Of a stretch of 64,000 nucleotides of DNA, positions 20,036 through 28,037 are shown piece after piece. The DNA is from Streptomyces sp. DH37 (lineage in GTDB: Bacteria; Actinomycetota; Actinomycetes; Streptomycetales; Streptomycetaceae). The first letter of the stretch is position 1. Each line of letters starts with the position of its first letter. The stretch is taken from contig NZ_JARVKV010000001.1 of assembly GCF_029813835.1 (NCBI RefSeq), forward strand, positions 124,001 to 188,000. The letters are read 5' to 3'. The translations under genes were made by a program, and so were the position numbers. The notes below the pieces were generated by a model, which was given only the letters and a program-made list of their open reading frames with translations, did no database searches and was not told the DNA's origin.

Positions 20036-21112
20036 GTGTCACTCACCAAGCCGAGCCCCGCGAGGGAGGGGACGGCGCCGGCACCGGCGCCGCCCCCTCC
20101 CGTCGAGGGACCACCCACGAGAACCCGTACCGCCCTGCGCTCCGCCGGGCTGGCGGGTGCCCTGGCGCTCCTGCTCGTCCTGCTGGCGCTGAGCCTCGGC
20201 TTCGGCGCCCGGCCGCTCTCCGCGGGCGAGGTCTGGGCCGGGCTCTTCGACAGCGGGTCCGCCACCTGGAGCGTGGTGCACGAGATGCGGCTGCCGCGCA
20301 CCCTGCTCGGGCTCCTCATCGGGGTCGCCCTCGGCCTGGCCGGCGCGGTGATGCAGGCGCTGACCCGCAACCCGCTCGCGGACCCCGGGCTGCTCGGCAT
20401 CAACGCCGGGGCGTCGGCGGCCGTGGTCACCGCCATCACCTTCTTCGGGGTCACCGGCTTCACCGGCTACGTGTGGTTCGCCCTGTTCGGCGCGGCCGTC
20501 GTCTCCGCCCTCGTCTACGCGGTCGGCGGCGGGCGCGGAGCGACCCCGGCACGGCTGGCCCTGGCCGGTGCGGCGCTCAACGCGGCCCTGTACTCCTACG
20601 TCAACGCCGCGATGATCATGAATACCGCGTCGCTGGAGCGAATGCGCTTCTGGACCGTCGGCTCGCTGGCCTCGGCCCGGATGGACACCGTCGTCAACGT
20701 GCTGTGGTTCGTCGCCGTCGGCGTCCTGGTCGCCCTCGCCCTCGCCCGGCCGCTCAACGCCCTCGCGCTCGGCGACGACCAGGCCCGCGCGCTGGGCGCC
20801 CGGCCGGAGAGGGTCCGCACCGCCTGCATCGTCGCCGTCACCCTGCTGTGCGGCGCGGCCACCGCCGCCGCCGGGCCCATCGTCTTCGTCGGCCTGATGG
20901 TGCCGCACCTCGTCCGCGCGCTCACCGGCCCCGACCTGCGCTGGGTGCTGCCCTACTGCGCGGTGCTCGCCCCCGTGCTGCTGCTCGGCTCCGACGTGCT
21001 CGGCCGGATCCTCGGCCGCCCCGGCGAACTCCAGGTCGGCGTCGTCACCGCCGTCCTCGGCGGGCCCCTCTTCCTGTACGTCCTGCGGCGGCGGAAGGTG
21101 GCGGCGGCATGA
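20036..21112 (+). CDS. FecCD-family ferric-siderophore ABC permease, first subunit
   Basis: A 358-residue permease with about ten membrane segments and the family motifs EMRLPRTLLGLLIGVALGLA, QALTRNPLADPGLLGINAGA and, near the C-terminus, GPIVFVGLMVPHLVRALTG (the ATPase-contact loop). The N-terminus carries a Pro/Ala-rich cytoplasmic extension of about 35 residues. GTG start at 20036 with GGAG eight bases upstream. It overlaps the second permease gene (ATGA). Divergent from desE across an iron box, it is the likely membrane half of the desferrioxamine importer. Confidence 0.94.
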   Translation: MSLTKPSPAREGTAPAPAPPPPVEGPPTRTRTALRSAGLAGALALLLVLLALSLGFGARPLSAGEVWAGLFDSGSATWSVVHEMRLPRTLLGLLIGVALGLAGAVMQALTRNPLADPGLLGINAGASAAVVTAITFFGVTGFTGYVWFALFGAAVVSALVYAVGGGRGATPARLALAGAALNAALYSYVNAAMIMNTASLERMRFWTVGSLASARMDTVVNVLWFVAVGVLVALALARPLNALALGDDQARALGARPERVRTACIVAVTLLCGAATAAAGPIVFVGLMVPHLVRALTGPDLRWVLPYCAVLAPVLLLGSDVLGRILGRPGELQVGVVTAVLGGPLFLYVLRRRKVAAA

Positions 21113-22137
21113 GGACCCTCCGCGCCGGACAGGCGCTCAGCATCCGCTTCCGCCCCCGTGCCCTGGCCGCCGCCGCCGGCTGCCTGATCGCCGCCCTGGC
21201 CGCCGGCGTCGCCACCATCGGCAGTGGCGACTACCCCATGGCCCCCGCCGAGGTGCTGACCACCCTCACCGGCGGCGGCACCCCGGCCCAGGACTTCATC
21301 GTCAACGAGCTGCGGCTGCCCCGGGTGATCGCCGCCCTCCTCGTCGGCGCCTCCCTCGGCCTGGCCGGCGCGGTCTTCCAGTCCGTGGTGCGCAACCCGC
21401 TCGGCAGCCCCGACATGCTCGGCCTCACCCAGGGGGCGTCCACCGGTGCGCTGCTCGTCGTCCTCGCCGGCGGCAGCAGCGCCGCCCTGGCCGGCGGAGC
21501 CATCGCCGGAGGGCTCCTGACCGGACTGCTCATCTACGCCCTCGCCTGGCGCCAGGGCCTCCACGGCTACCGGCTGGTGCTCACCGGCATCGGCGTCCTG
21601 GCGATGCTCACCGGCGTCAACGGCTACCTGCTCACCCGCGGCAAGCTGATGGAGGCCTCCCGCGCGATCCTGTGGATCACCGGCAGCCTCGACGGCCGCG
21701 GCTGGCCCGAACTCACCCCGCTGCTGATCGCGCTGGCGGTACTGGGCCCGGTCATCGTCCTCGGCTGCGGACGGGCCCTGCGGATGACGGAGATGGGCGA
21801 CGACGCGGCGCACTCCCTCGGCGTGCGGGTCGAGCGCTCCCGCACCGTGGCGCTGGGCTCCGCCGTCGTCCTGGTCTCCTTCGCCGCCGCCTGCGCCGGA
21901 CCGGTCTCCTTCGTGTCGCTCACCGCGCCCCAGCTCGCCAAGCGGCTCACCCGCGCCCCCGGCCCCAACCTGCTGCCCGCCGCCTGCATGGGCGCGGCCG
22001 TGCTGGTGCTCGCCGACTGGGCCGCCCAGAACCTCTTCGCCGGACGGCAGCTCGCGGTGGGCGTCGTCACCGGCCTGCTCGGCGGCTGCTACCTGGTGTG
22101 GCTGCTGGCCACCCAGCGGAAGGCGGGCCGGATATGA
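21109..22137 (+). CDS. FecCD-family ferric-siderophore ABC permease, second subunit
   Basis: A 342-residue paralogue of the preceding permease with the same motif series (ELRLPRVIAALLVGASLGLAG; SVVRNPLGSPDMLGLTQGAS; GPVSFVSLTAPQLAKRLTR). ATG at 21109 overlaps the previous stop. The two subunits should form the heterodimeric membrane channel of a siderophore importer, coupled through ATGA overlaps to the ATPase downstream. Confidence 0.94.
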   Translation: MRTLRAGQALSIRFRPRALAAAAGCLIAALAAGVATIGSGDYPMAPAEVLTTLTGGGTPAQDFIVNELRLPRVIAALLVGASLGLAGAVFQSVVRNPLGSPDMLGLTQGASTGALLVVLAGGSSAALAGGAIAGGLLTGLLIYALAWRQGLHGYRLVLTGIGVLAMLTGVNGYLLTRGKLMEASRAILWITGSLDGRGWPELTPLLIALAVLGPVIVLGCGRALRMTEMGDDAAHSLGVRVERSRTVALGSAVVLVSFAAACAGPVSFVSLTAPQLAKRLTRAPGPNLLPAACMGAAVLVLADWAAQNLFAGRQLAVGVVTGLLGGCYLVWLLATQRKAGRI

Positions 22138-23072
22138 ACGCCACCGCGACGGCGCACGACACAGGCGGACACCTCGAGGACGGAGCAGGACGGATGACGC
22201 AGGGCGACCACCGCGACCACCGCGATCACGAGGTTCCCGCGGCGGCGGCCGGGGGGACGAGGCTGCGCGGCGAGGGCCTCACCCTCGCCTACGACCGGCG
22301 GACGATCGCCGAGGACCTCACGGTCGCGATACCGGACCGGTCGTTCACCGTCGTCATCGGCCCCAACGCCTGCGGCAAGTCCACCCTGCTGCGCGCCCTG
22401 TCGCGGATGCTGAAGCCGGCCGCCGGATCGGTGCTCCTGGACGGCAGGGACATCTCCTCGGCCAACGCCAAGCAGGTCGCCCGCACCCTCGGCCTGCTGC
22501 CGCAGTCCTCCGTCGCGCCCGAGGGCATCTCCGTCTCGGAGCTGGTCTCCCGGGGCCGCTACCCCCACCAGGGCCTGCTGCGCCAGTGGTCGGCGGAGGA
22601 CGAGCGTGTCGTCGCGGAGGCGATGGCCTCCACCGGCGTCGCCGAACTGGCCGACCGCTCGGTGGACGAGCTCTCCGGCGGCCAGCGGCAGCGGGTCTGG
22701 ATCGCCATGGCGCTGGCCCAGCAGACACCCCTGCTGCTGCTGGACGAGCCGACCACCTACCTGGACCTCGCCCACCAGATCGACGTCCTGGACCTGTGCG
22801 CCCGCCTCCACCAGGAGGAGGGCCGCACCCTGGTCGCCGTCCTCCACGACCTCAACCACGCCGCCCGCTACGCCACCCACCTGATCGCCATGCGCGGCGG
22901 GCGGGTGGTGGCCATGGGACCGCCGGAGGAGATCGTGACCGCCGAACTGGTCGAGGAGGTCTTCGGTCTGCCCTGCCGGGTCATCGACGACCCGGAGACC
23001 GGCACCCCGCTGGTGGTGCCGGCGGCGCGGCATCGCGTCCGTGGGCCGCGGGCGGTCGAGAGCCTCACCTGA
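22134..23072 (+). CDS. Ferric-siderophore ABC transporter ATP-binding protein (FepC-like)
   Basis: A 312-residue ABC ATPase: Walker A GPNACGKST, signature ELSGGQRQR, Walker B LLLLDEPTTYLDLAHQ and the switch His in VLHDLNHAARY. The DEPTTYLDLAHQI pattern is characteristic of siderophore/cobalamin importer ATPases. The ATG at 22134 overlaps the permease stop (ATGA) and gives an extra 40-residue N-terminus rich in His and Asp (GDHRDHRDHE); an internal ATG at 22194 is an alternative start. Probably the energy subunit of the DesE importer. Confidence 0.94.
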   Translation: MNATATAHDTGGHLEDGAGRMTQGDHRDHRDHEVPAAAAGGTRLRGEGLTLAYDRRTIAEDLTVAIPDRSFTVVIGPNACGKSTLLRALSRMLKPAAGSVLLDGRDISSANAKQVARTLGLLPQSSVAPEGISVSELVSRGRYPHQGLLRQWSAEDERVVAEAMASTGVAELADRSVDELSGGQRQRVWIAMALAQQTPLLLLDEPTTYLDLAHQIDVLDLCARLHQEEGRTLVAVLHDLNHAARYATHLIAMRGGRVVAMGPPEEIVTAELVEEVFGLPCRVIDDPETGTPLVVPAARHRVRGPRAVESLT

Positions 23073-23173
23073 TCCCCGGTCCCTGGCGTTGGGCCCCCCG
23101 GCTCCGGCCCGGCGGCCCCGGGGAGATCCCTCGCCGGGGCGGGTTCGGCCGCGTCCCGGGGAGACGCACTCCA

Positions 23174-23209
23174 CCGCGCCCGCGCCCGCCTCCACGGGCG
23201 CGGGCGTGG
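23174..23209. terminator. Bidirectional terminator hairpin
   Basis: CGCCCGCGCCCG (23177-23188) pairs perfectly with CGGGCGCGGGCG (23195-23206) around a 6-base loop; a wobble and two more pairs extend the stem outward. It lies between the convergent ABC ATPase and BKACE-type genes. Confidence 0.8.
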
Positions 23210-23241
23210 GGGCGGGGGAGCACGGTGGAAGGCCGCCGCCG

Positions 23242-23979
23242 TCAGGCTCCCCCCGCCGGCCGTCGCCGCAGGGCGATGCCGACCAGTGCGGCGTTCCCCT
23301 CCGCGTCGCGGCCGTCCGGGCCGGTGAGGGTGTCCTCCAGACCGATCCGCGTCTGCAGGCCCAGGGCGAGGGCCCTGTCCAGCACCGGCCAGGTGCACTC
23401 ACCCTCGCCGTGGAGCAGGACGGGGGCGAAGACCCCCGCCCGTGCCAGCCGCCGGAGGATCCGGTCCGCCTCCCGCAGCGCCTCCGGCACGGGCAGGTCG
23501 ATCATCTCGACGAGGATCCGGACGCAGGAACCGGCGTGGGGGCCCTCGACCAGCCGGACGGCGTCCTGCTCCGACCACACACCGGCCTCGATCCCGACGC
23601 CCAGGTCCAGCAGGGCCCCGGCCAGGTCCTCGAAACCCGGCTCGCCGAGGTTGACGGACGCGAAGTCGGGGCGGTCGGCCACGGCGGACCAGGCGCGCAC
23701 CGCGGCCTGCCGCGCCGCGGCGTTCCCGTCGCAGATCCACAGGCCGGTCGACACCCCGACCGGCAGTCCGGGGCAGGCCCGGCGCACCGCCCGCACGGCC
23801 GCCGCCACGGCCCGCGCCTCCAGGGTCTCCCGGCCGGATCCGTCCCGCGGGTGCAGATGCACACTGCTCGCCCCGGCGGAGCGGACCGCCCTCGCGTCGG
23901 CCGCCAGCCGCTCCGCCGTGAGGGGGACGCCGTCGTGCTCCTCGGCCGTGCGCCGGCCGTTCAGACAGGCCTGAATCAC
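23242..23979 (-). CDS. BKACE-family (DUF849) beta-keto acid cleavage-type enzyme
   Basis: A 245-residue protein starting VIQACLNGRR, with the zinc-site motif SVHLHPRDGSGRETL and later VGVSTGLWICDG, SVNLGEPGFEDL and LLHGEGECTWPVLD. These fit the BKACE family, TIM-barrel enzymes that use a divalent metal to condense or cleave beta-keto acids with acetyl-CoA. It is shorter than typical 270-310-residue members. GTG at 23979 is preferred because family proteins begin at this xQxCLNG motif; a longer GTG start at 24033 is possible. The gene stands alone between a terminator and a divergent RNase HI gene. Confidence 0.8.
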   Translation of the reverse strand: MIQACLNGRRTAEEHDGVPLTAERLAADARAVRSAGASSVHLHPRDGSGRETLEARAVAAAVRAVRRACPGLPVGVSTGLWICDGNAAARQAAVRAWSAVADRPDFASVNLGEPGFEDLAGALLDLGVGIEAGVWSEQDAVRLVEGPHAGSCVRILVEMIDLPVPEALREADRILRRLARAGVFAPVLLHGEGECTWPVLDRALALGLQTRIGLEDTLTGPDGRDAEGNAALVGIALRRRPAGGA

Positions 23980-24113
23980 TCCGCAATCGTGCCACGCCCA
24001 TGCCCGGGCCCATCCGGACCGCGGGATTCCCACCCGTGAGGCCGGCGGGGGCCCGCGGAGGTCTGCGGGGGCCGGTGGTCGGGACCGCTGCGGGGAGGTG
24101 GCAGGATCGCAGG

Positions 24114-24818
24114 GTGGTGGAACGGATCATCGCCGCCTGTGACGGCGCGTCGAAGGGGAATCCCGGGCCCGCGGCCTGGGCGTGGGTCATCGCCGGTGCG
24201 GACGGCGGAGTGGAACGCTGGGAGGCCGGTCCGCTGGGCCGGGCGACCAACAACGTGGCGGAGTTGACCGCGCTCCGGGAACTGCTGGAGGTGCTGGACC
24301 CGGCCGTACCGGCGGAGGTGCGGATGGACTCCCAGTACGCGATGAAGGCGGTCACCACCTGGCTGCCGGGCTGGCGCCGCAAGGGCTGGAGGACCGCGGC
24401 CGGCACACCGGTGGCGAACCAGGCCCTGGTGATGAGCATCGACGCGCTGCTGGCCGACCGGACCGTGGACTTCGTCCACACCCCGGCCCACCAGGTGGAC
24501 GGCGACCCCCTCAACGACGCGGCCGACCGGGCGGCGAGCCATGTCGCCCGCACGCAGCAGCCGGCCGGTTCCGCCGCGGGGGACGATCTGCCGCCCCCGC
24601 AGCCCGGCACCGCACCCGCCGCCCAGCGGCCCCGCCGGGCGGGGGCGAAGACGGCGCAGCGGTCCGGAGCGACACGTTCCCCGGGCGGTTCGGTCAAGGC
24701 CCGGTTCCCGGGCCGGTGCCGCTGCGGCCGGCCGTACGCGAAGGGCGAGACGATCGCGAAGAACCCCGACGGCTGGGGCCACCCCGCCTGCGCCGCCGCA
24801 GGGGCCGCCGGGGCGTGA
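24114..24818 (+). CDS. Ribonuclease HI-like protein with C-terminal Cys/His tail
   Basis: A 234-residue protein whose first 140 residues are an RNase H fold with all four acidic catalytic residues: D10 in ACDGASKGNPGPA, E50 in NNVAELTAL, D72 in RMDSQYAMKA, and the last Asp in HQVDGDPLNDAAD. It would cleave RNA in RNA-DNA hybrids. A Pro/Ala linker of about 45 residues follows, then a basic tail with C202, C204, H223 and C226 that could bind zinc. The start is uncertain: tandem GTG codons at 24114 and 24117 fit the family N-terminus, while the frame stays open to 24000. Confidence 0.85.
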   Translation: MVERIIAACDGASKGNPGPAAWAWVIAGADGGVERWEAGPLGRATNNVAELTALRELLEVLDPAVPAEVRMDSQYAMKAVTTWLPGWRRKGWRTAAGTPVANQALVMSIDALLADRTVDFVHTPAHQVDGDPLNDAADRAASHVARTQQPAGSAAGDDLPPPQPGTAPAAQRPRRAGAKTAQRSGATRSPGGSVKARFPGRCRCGRPYAKGETIAKNPDGWGHPACAAAGAAGA

Positions 24819-25144
24819 CGGCGGTGTGCCCCGGCGGCGCGGCGCCCGTACCGCCGGGGCAGGGGCCCTCGTCCGGCGGCGCCCTCCCCGCTGCCGTGCG
24901 GGCCGTGGCGCCCACGCGACCCGCCGGTGTGCGCCGGGGAGTCCGCGCGGGGGACGCCGGGGAGTCCGCGCGGGGGAACCGTGCCGCGCCACGGGCGCCG
25001 CCGCGACGTGCAGGCGGCGGACGGCGGACGGCGGACGCCGTGCGACCGCGGTACGACCGATGTCATTTACGGTGCAACCATCACGGTCCGCCGCGAGTCC
25101 TTCACGTACAGCACGATTCCTTCGCACCGTGGAGGGGAACTCCC
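24819..25144. other. Intergenic region with a perfect 23-bp tandem duplication
   Basis: No gene is convincing here. Bases 24932-24954 are repeated exactly and without gap at 24955-24977 (unit begins CGCCGGGGAGTCC), and a GGCGGAC-type short tandem repeat lies near 25015-25038. The last 80 bp are more AT-rich and should contain the promoter of the lamin-tail protein gene. Confidence 0.7.
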
Positions 25145-25639
25145 TTGCGCAAGCGCCCCGTCATAGCCGCGTCCGTCACCGCCGGCGCCCTCGTCCTCCT
25201 CGCCGCCGCCCCGGCCCAGTCCGCCGAGTACAACTCGGCGCTGAAGGTCCGCGGCATCCAGTACGACGCACCCGGCCGGGACTCCAACAGCTGCTCCTAC
25301 GGCAACACCGACGAGGAGTACCTGACGATCAGGAACTACTCGTCCTCCTCGACGGTCAACCTCCGGGGCTACGTCGTCAAGGACGCGGCCGGCAACCGCT
25401 TCGCCTTCACCGCCAACCACTACCTCCAGCCCGGCGACTACGTCAGGCTCCGCGGCGGCAACGGCACCGACTCGGACAAGTACAACGTGGTCTACCGCGA
25501 CAACTGCAACTTCATGTGGAACAACGACCGCGACACGATCTACCTGTACAAGCCCTCCGGCAGCCGCTCGGACGTGCACTCCTACACCAGGAGCGGATCC
25601 GACGCCGACGGCAACGGCTACATCACCTACCACAAGTGA
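25145..25639 (+). CDS. Secreted lamin-tail-domain protein
   Basis: A 164-residue exported protein. The first 26 residues are a Sec signal peptide (basic RKRP, a hydrophobic AASVTAGALVLLAAA core, cleavage after AQSA). The rest is a single lamin-tail beta-sandwich: ALKVRGIQYDAPG, DEEYLTIRNYSSS, NLRGYVVKDAAGNRFAF, LQPGDYVRLRGGNG, NDRDTIYLYKPSG. Such domains occur in secreted nucleases and surface proteins, but alone have no known activity. Two cysteines could form a disulfide. TTG at 25145, nine bases after GGAGG, is the only sensible start. Confidence 0.85.
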   Translation: MRKRPVIAASVTAGALVLLAAAPAQSAEYNSALKVRGIQYDAPGRDSNSCSYGNTDEEYLTIRNYSSSSTVNLRGYVVKDAAGNRFAFTANHYLQPGDYVRLRGGNGTDSDKYNVVYRDNCNFMWNNDRDTIYLYKPSGSRSDVHSYTRSGSDADGNGYITYHK

Positions 25640-25682
25640 CCCGCACGCCGTGCGGAGGCCCGCACGGCGTACGGACCGGTCG

Positions 25683-25706
25683 GAAGAACGCCGAGAAGAA
25701 CGCCGA
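25683..25706. repeat. 12-bp tandem duplication
   Basis: GAAGAACGCCGA occurs twice back to back (25683-25694, 25695-25706), immediately before and partly inside the terminator stem that follows. Confidence 0.85.
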
Positions 25707-25742
25707 GGGGCCCGGACCGCGGTGCGGTCCGGGCCCCTCGGC
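25702..25742. terminator. Strong bidirectional terminator, 19-bp perfect stem
   Basis: GCCGAGGGGCCCGGACCGC (25702-25720) pairs perfectly with its reverse complement at 25724-25742 around the 3-base loop GGT. It separates the convergent lamin-tail and CAP-domain genes. Confidence 0.9.
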
Positions 25743-25756
25743 CCACCGGGACGCCC

Positions 25757-26413
25757 CTAGCGGGCGGTGCCGAAGTTCTGCGTCCAGTAGTGGCCGGGCT
25801 GGGCCAGCCCGACGCCGATCTCCTCGAACGCGCAGTTGAGGATGTTGCGCTTGTGGCCGGGGCTGGACATCCAGCCGCTCATCACGCTCTCGGGGGTCCT
25901 GTAGCCGTAGGCGACGTTCTCGCCGTACGTCCTCCAGGTGTAGCCGGCCCTCTTCAGGCGGTCTCCGGGACCGGACCCGTCGGAGCCCGTGTGGGACATG
26001 TTCCTGTGGTCGGCCATGTCCTGGCTGTGGGCCTGGGCGGCCCTGGTCAGCTTCTCGTTCACCTTCAGCGGCGCGCATCCCGCCCTGCCGCGCTCGCTGT
26101 TGACGAGTTCCACGACGCGGGCCACGGCACCGGTGGCCGGTGCGGTGGAGGCGGGGGCGCTCGGTGCGGTGGAGGCGGGGGCGGTCGGGGCGGCGCCGGG
26201 GGTCCGCGTCGTCCCCTCGGCGGGCCGCGGGGTCCACTTCGACGGCGCCGACCGGCCGTCGGCGTACCTGCCCTGCCAGGAGCGGGACCGGTCGTCGGCG
26301 GTCGCCGGCCGGTCCACGCACGCCATGGCCGCGGCGGGCACTCCCACGACGGCTACGGCGAGAGCCGCGACGGATATCTTCCGGTAGCGCCTCGTTCTGC
26401 GGTGCTTCCTCAT
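25757..26413 (-). CDS. Secreted CAP-domain (SCP/PR1-like) protein
   Basis: A 218-residue exported protein. It begins with a basic N-terminus (RKHRRTRRYRK) and hydrophobic core ending AAAMA before Cys. A Pro/Ala/Thr linker (about residues 60-95) leads to a CAP domain: VVELVNSERGRAGCAPLKVNEKL, AQAHSQDMADHRNMSHTGSD, YTWRTYGENVAYGY, VMSGWMSSPGHKRNILN and GHYWTQNFG, with the usual His/Glu/His cluster. Bacterial CAP proteins are cell-wall-associated and of unclear activity. ATG at 26413 is chosen because it directly follows a structured leader; an upstream GTG at 26467 would translate through that leader. Confidence 0.88.
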   Translation of the reverse strand: MRKHRRTRRYRKISVAALAVAVVGVPAAAMACVDRPATADDRSRSWQGRYADGRSAPSKWTPRPAEGTTRTPGAAPTAPASTAPSAPASTAPATGAVARVVELVNSERGRAGCAPLKVNEKLTRAAQAHSQDMADHRNMSHTGSDGSGPGDRLKRAGYTWRTYGENVAYGYRTPESVMSGWMSSPGHKRNILNCAFEEIGVGLAQPGHYWTQNFGTAR

Positions 26414-26505
26414 GTGTGACCCCAATCGGTGGATCGCGGAGTCCCCCCGGTACGGCTGAACCCGCACGGTCCTCCTGCCTGAGCTGCGGAAACGCCGTGC
26501 GGGCC
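26414..26505 (-). ncRNA. Structured 5' leader of the CAP gene, candidate c-di-AMP (ydaO-type) riboswitch
   Basis: In the minus-strand transcript CCCGCACGG pairs perfectly with CCGTGCGGG (plus-strand positions 26495-26503 and 26461-26469), enclosing 25 bases. This is followed by GGTTCAGCCGTACCGGGGG, GACTCCGCGATCC and TTGGGGTCAC just before the start codon. From memory this layout resembles the ydaO-yuaA class, which in Streptomyces precedes genes for cell-wall hydrolases and CAP or Rpf-like proteins. The 9-bp helix is seen directly; the class assignment is a recollection and needs a covariance-model search. Confidence 0.45.
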
Positions 26506-26546
26506 GCCATTGTCGGGACCGCCCGGCGGGCGGGGCAACGAGCGTT

Positions 26547-26791
26547 GGTACTAAGCCCGCTCGTAGGGCCGCACGCCCCTTGCGAGGACCGCGCGGGCGT
26601 GCCGGGCCGGGGTGCCGCGGTCGTGGAGCCCCCGTGTCGCCCCGTCAGGAACCGTCCCGCGCATCCGCGGACGGGCGAACGTCCCGTGCGGGGCGCGGGC
26701 TGCCGGACAGCGCGCGAGATATGTTCATGTCGAGAGGGACAAGTCGCTTATGTCCGCCGGATGTCACCTACTATCCCGCGGGCTTAGTACC
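26547..26791. repeat. 14-bp perfect inverted repeat, arms 217 bp apart, in a gene-free region
   Basis: GGTACTAAGCCCGC at 26547-26560 is the exact reverse complement of GCGGGCTTAGTACC at 26778-26791. Both lie in the 627-bp gap between the CAP and Rrf2 genes. The left arm lies just upstream of the CAP leader on the minus strand. The right arm has the mirror orientation and is flanked by two GGATGTCAC direct repeats (26759-26767, 26807-26815). It looks like two copies of one promoter or operator facing outward. I find no further gene in the gap. Confidence 0.6.
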
Positions 26792-27028
26792 GGTATCCGA
26801 TGTGATGGATGTCACGGATCGTTCCCGGGGAGCCGGTCCCGGGGGCACGGGGACCGCGCGGCGAGCCGGTGGGGCGCGGTGATCGGCGTCGGCGCCGGGC
26901 TTCGCGGCCACCGGTTGGTCCCCCGGTCTCCCGGTCGTCCGGAAGAGGGAGGAGGAGGGGGCCGTGCGGGGCTCCGGGAACGGAGGAGGCGGCAGGGACC
27001 CGCGCCTCGTACGCCGTGGGTGGTGCGG

Positions 27029-27034
27029 GATAAT
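27029..27034 (+). promoter_or_regulatory. Probable -10 element giving a leaderless Rrf2 transcript
   Basis: GATAAT at 27029-27034 ends six bases before the ATG at 27041, so transcription should begin at or next to the A of the start codon. No ribosome site precedes the ATG. A -35 element about 17 bp upstream is weak. Confidence 0.5.
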
Positions 27035-27040
27035 GCGACC

Positions 27041-27499
27041 ATGAGGATCTCGGCGAAGGCGGACTACGCGGTGCGGGCCGCGCTGCACCTCGCCGCGGCC
27101 CGGGAGGCCGGTCCCCTGAAGACGGAGGCCATCGCCGAGGCCCAGGAGATCCCGCACAAGTTCCTGGAAGGCATCCTGAACGACATGCGCCGGAGCGGGC
27201 TGGTGGTGAGCCAGCGCGGGGCCAACGGCGGCTACCGGCTGGCCAGGTCACCGGAGTCGATCAGTGTCGCCGACGTGATCCGAGCCGTGGACGGGCCGCT
27301 GGTGTCGGTGCGCGGGATGCGCCCGCCGGAACTGTCGTACACCGGCCCGGCCGAGTCCCTGCTGCCGCTGTGGGTCGCGCTGCGGGCCAACGTCCGCCAG
27401 ATCCTCGACGGGGTGTCGCTGGCGGACGTCGCCTCGGGCGCGCTGCCCGGCGACATCTCCGGCCTGGTGGAGAATCCGGCCGCCTGGCGCAACCCCTGA
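27041..27499 (+). CDS. Rrf2-family transcriptional regulator without cysteines
   Basis: A 152-residue Rrf2 regulator: MRISAKADYAVRAALHLAAA, then IPHKFLEGILNDMRRSGLVVSQRGANGGYRL (the family's winged helix; quoted here as two overlapping signatures) and ISVADVIRAVDGPL. There is no cysteine in the protein, so unlike IscR, NsrR or RsrR it cannot bind an iron-sulfur cluster through Cys. That places it with cluster-free members such as CymR, the cysteine-metabolism repressor. It is probably translated from a leaderless mRNA. Nearby genes (TauE/SafE permease, SfnB-like enzyme, leader peptide) make a role in sulfur supply plausible, but this is contextual. Confidence 0.9.
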   Translation: MRISAKADYAVRAALHLAAAREAGPLKTEAIAEAQEIPHKFLEGILNDMRRSGLVVSQRGANGGYRLARSPESISVADVIRAVDGPLVSVRGMRPPELSYTGPAESLLPLWVALRANVRQILDGVSLADVASGALPGDISGLVENPAAWRNP

Positions 27500-28037
27500 C
27501 CCGTTCGGCACGAGGGACCGGCGTCGTGACCGGTGACCGCCCGACCCACCGGTTCCCCGCCGATGTGATCGGGGCCGCAGAGCGCGTCGGCCCCGCGCGG
27601 CGGCGCCACGCCGGCCCCGCCCGTGCCTCCTGCCGCCGCTGCCGGGCCTGAGCGGGGCTGAATCCCTCCCCGGCCCCCGGCCTCCGGGCAGGCGTCGTCT
27701 CCTCCGCCCGCTGTGCCGACCCGCCCCCGAGCGGTCCGGTTCCGGTGCGGTGCGCCCGTGGACCGCCGTCGTCGTGGCGCCGCCGCGCGTGCCGCGGCCC
27801 GGGGCGGCGGTCCGCGGATCCGATCAGCCCGCCCTCCCGCTCCCCGCGCGTCCGCGTCCGCCTCTCCCGAGTCCGGCCGCGTGTGCGCACTCGGCGTGCC
27901 CGCACCCACCCATCCGGGGTCCCGTCCGATTCGCCTGCCGGTGCCGACTCCGGCCGGCCCCATCCGATGTGGCGGCAGGAGGCGTTGGCCGGAGGACTGC
28001 TCGACGGTCCCCCCGGCGTGCCGCGCCCGCCCGGGCG
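27500..28037. other. Gene-free region
   Basis: About 540 bp between the Rrf2 gene and the stop of the winged-helix gene. Open frames here have no ribosome site or recognisable protein and poor Streptomyces codon bias. I see no structural RNA or repeat worth naming. Confidence 0.6.

Noticed and set aside
25683..25742. Tandem repeat and long hairpin considered as an attachment site or IS end
   Set aside because: The hairpin sits exactly between two convergent stops and is sufficiently explained as a terminator; no transposase or duplicated flank.
26580..26882. Short plus-strand frames in the CAP-Rrf2 gap
   Set aside because: No ribosome site or family match; the region is better explained by regulatory sequence.
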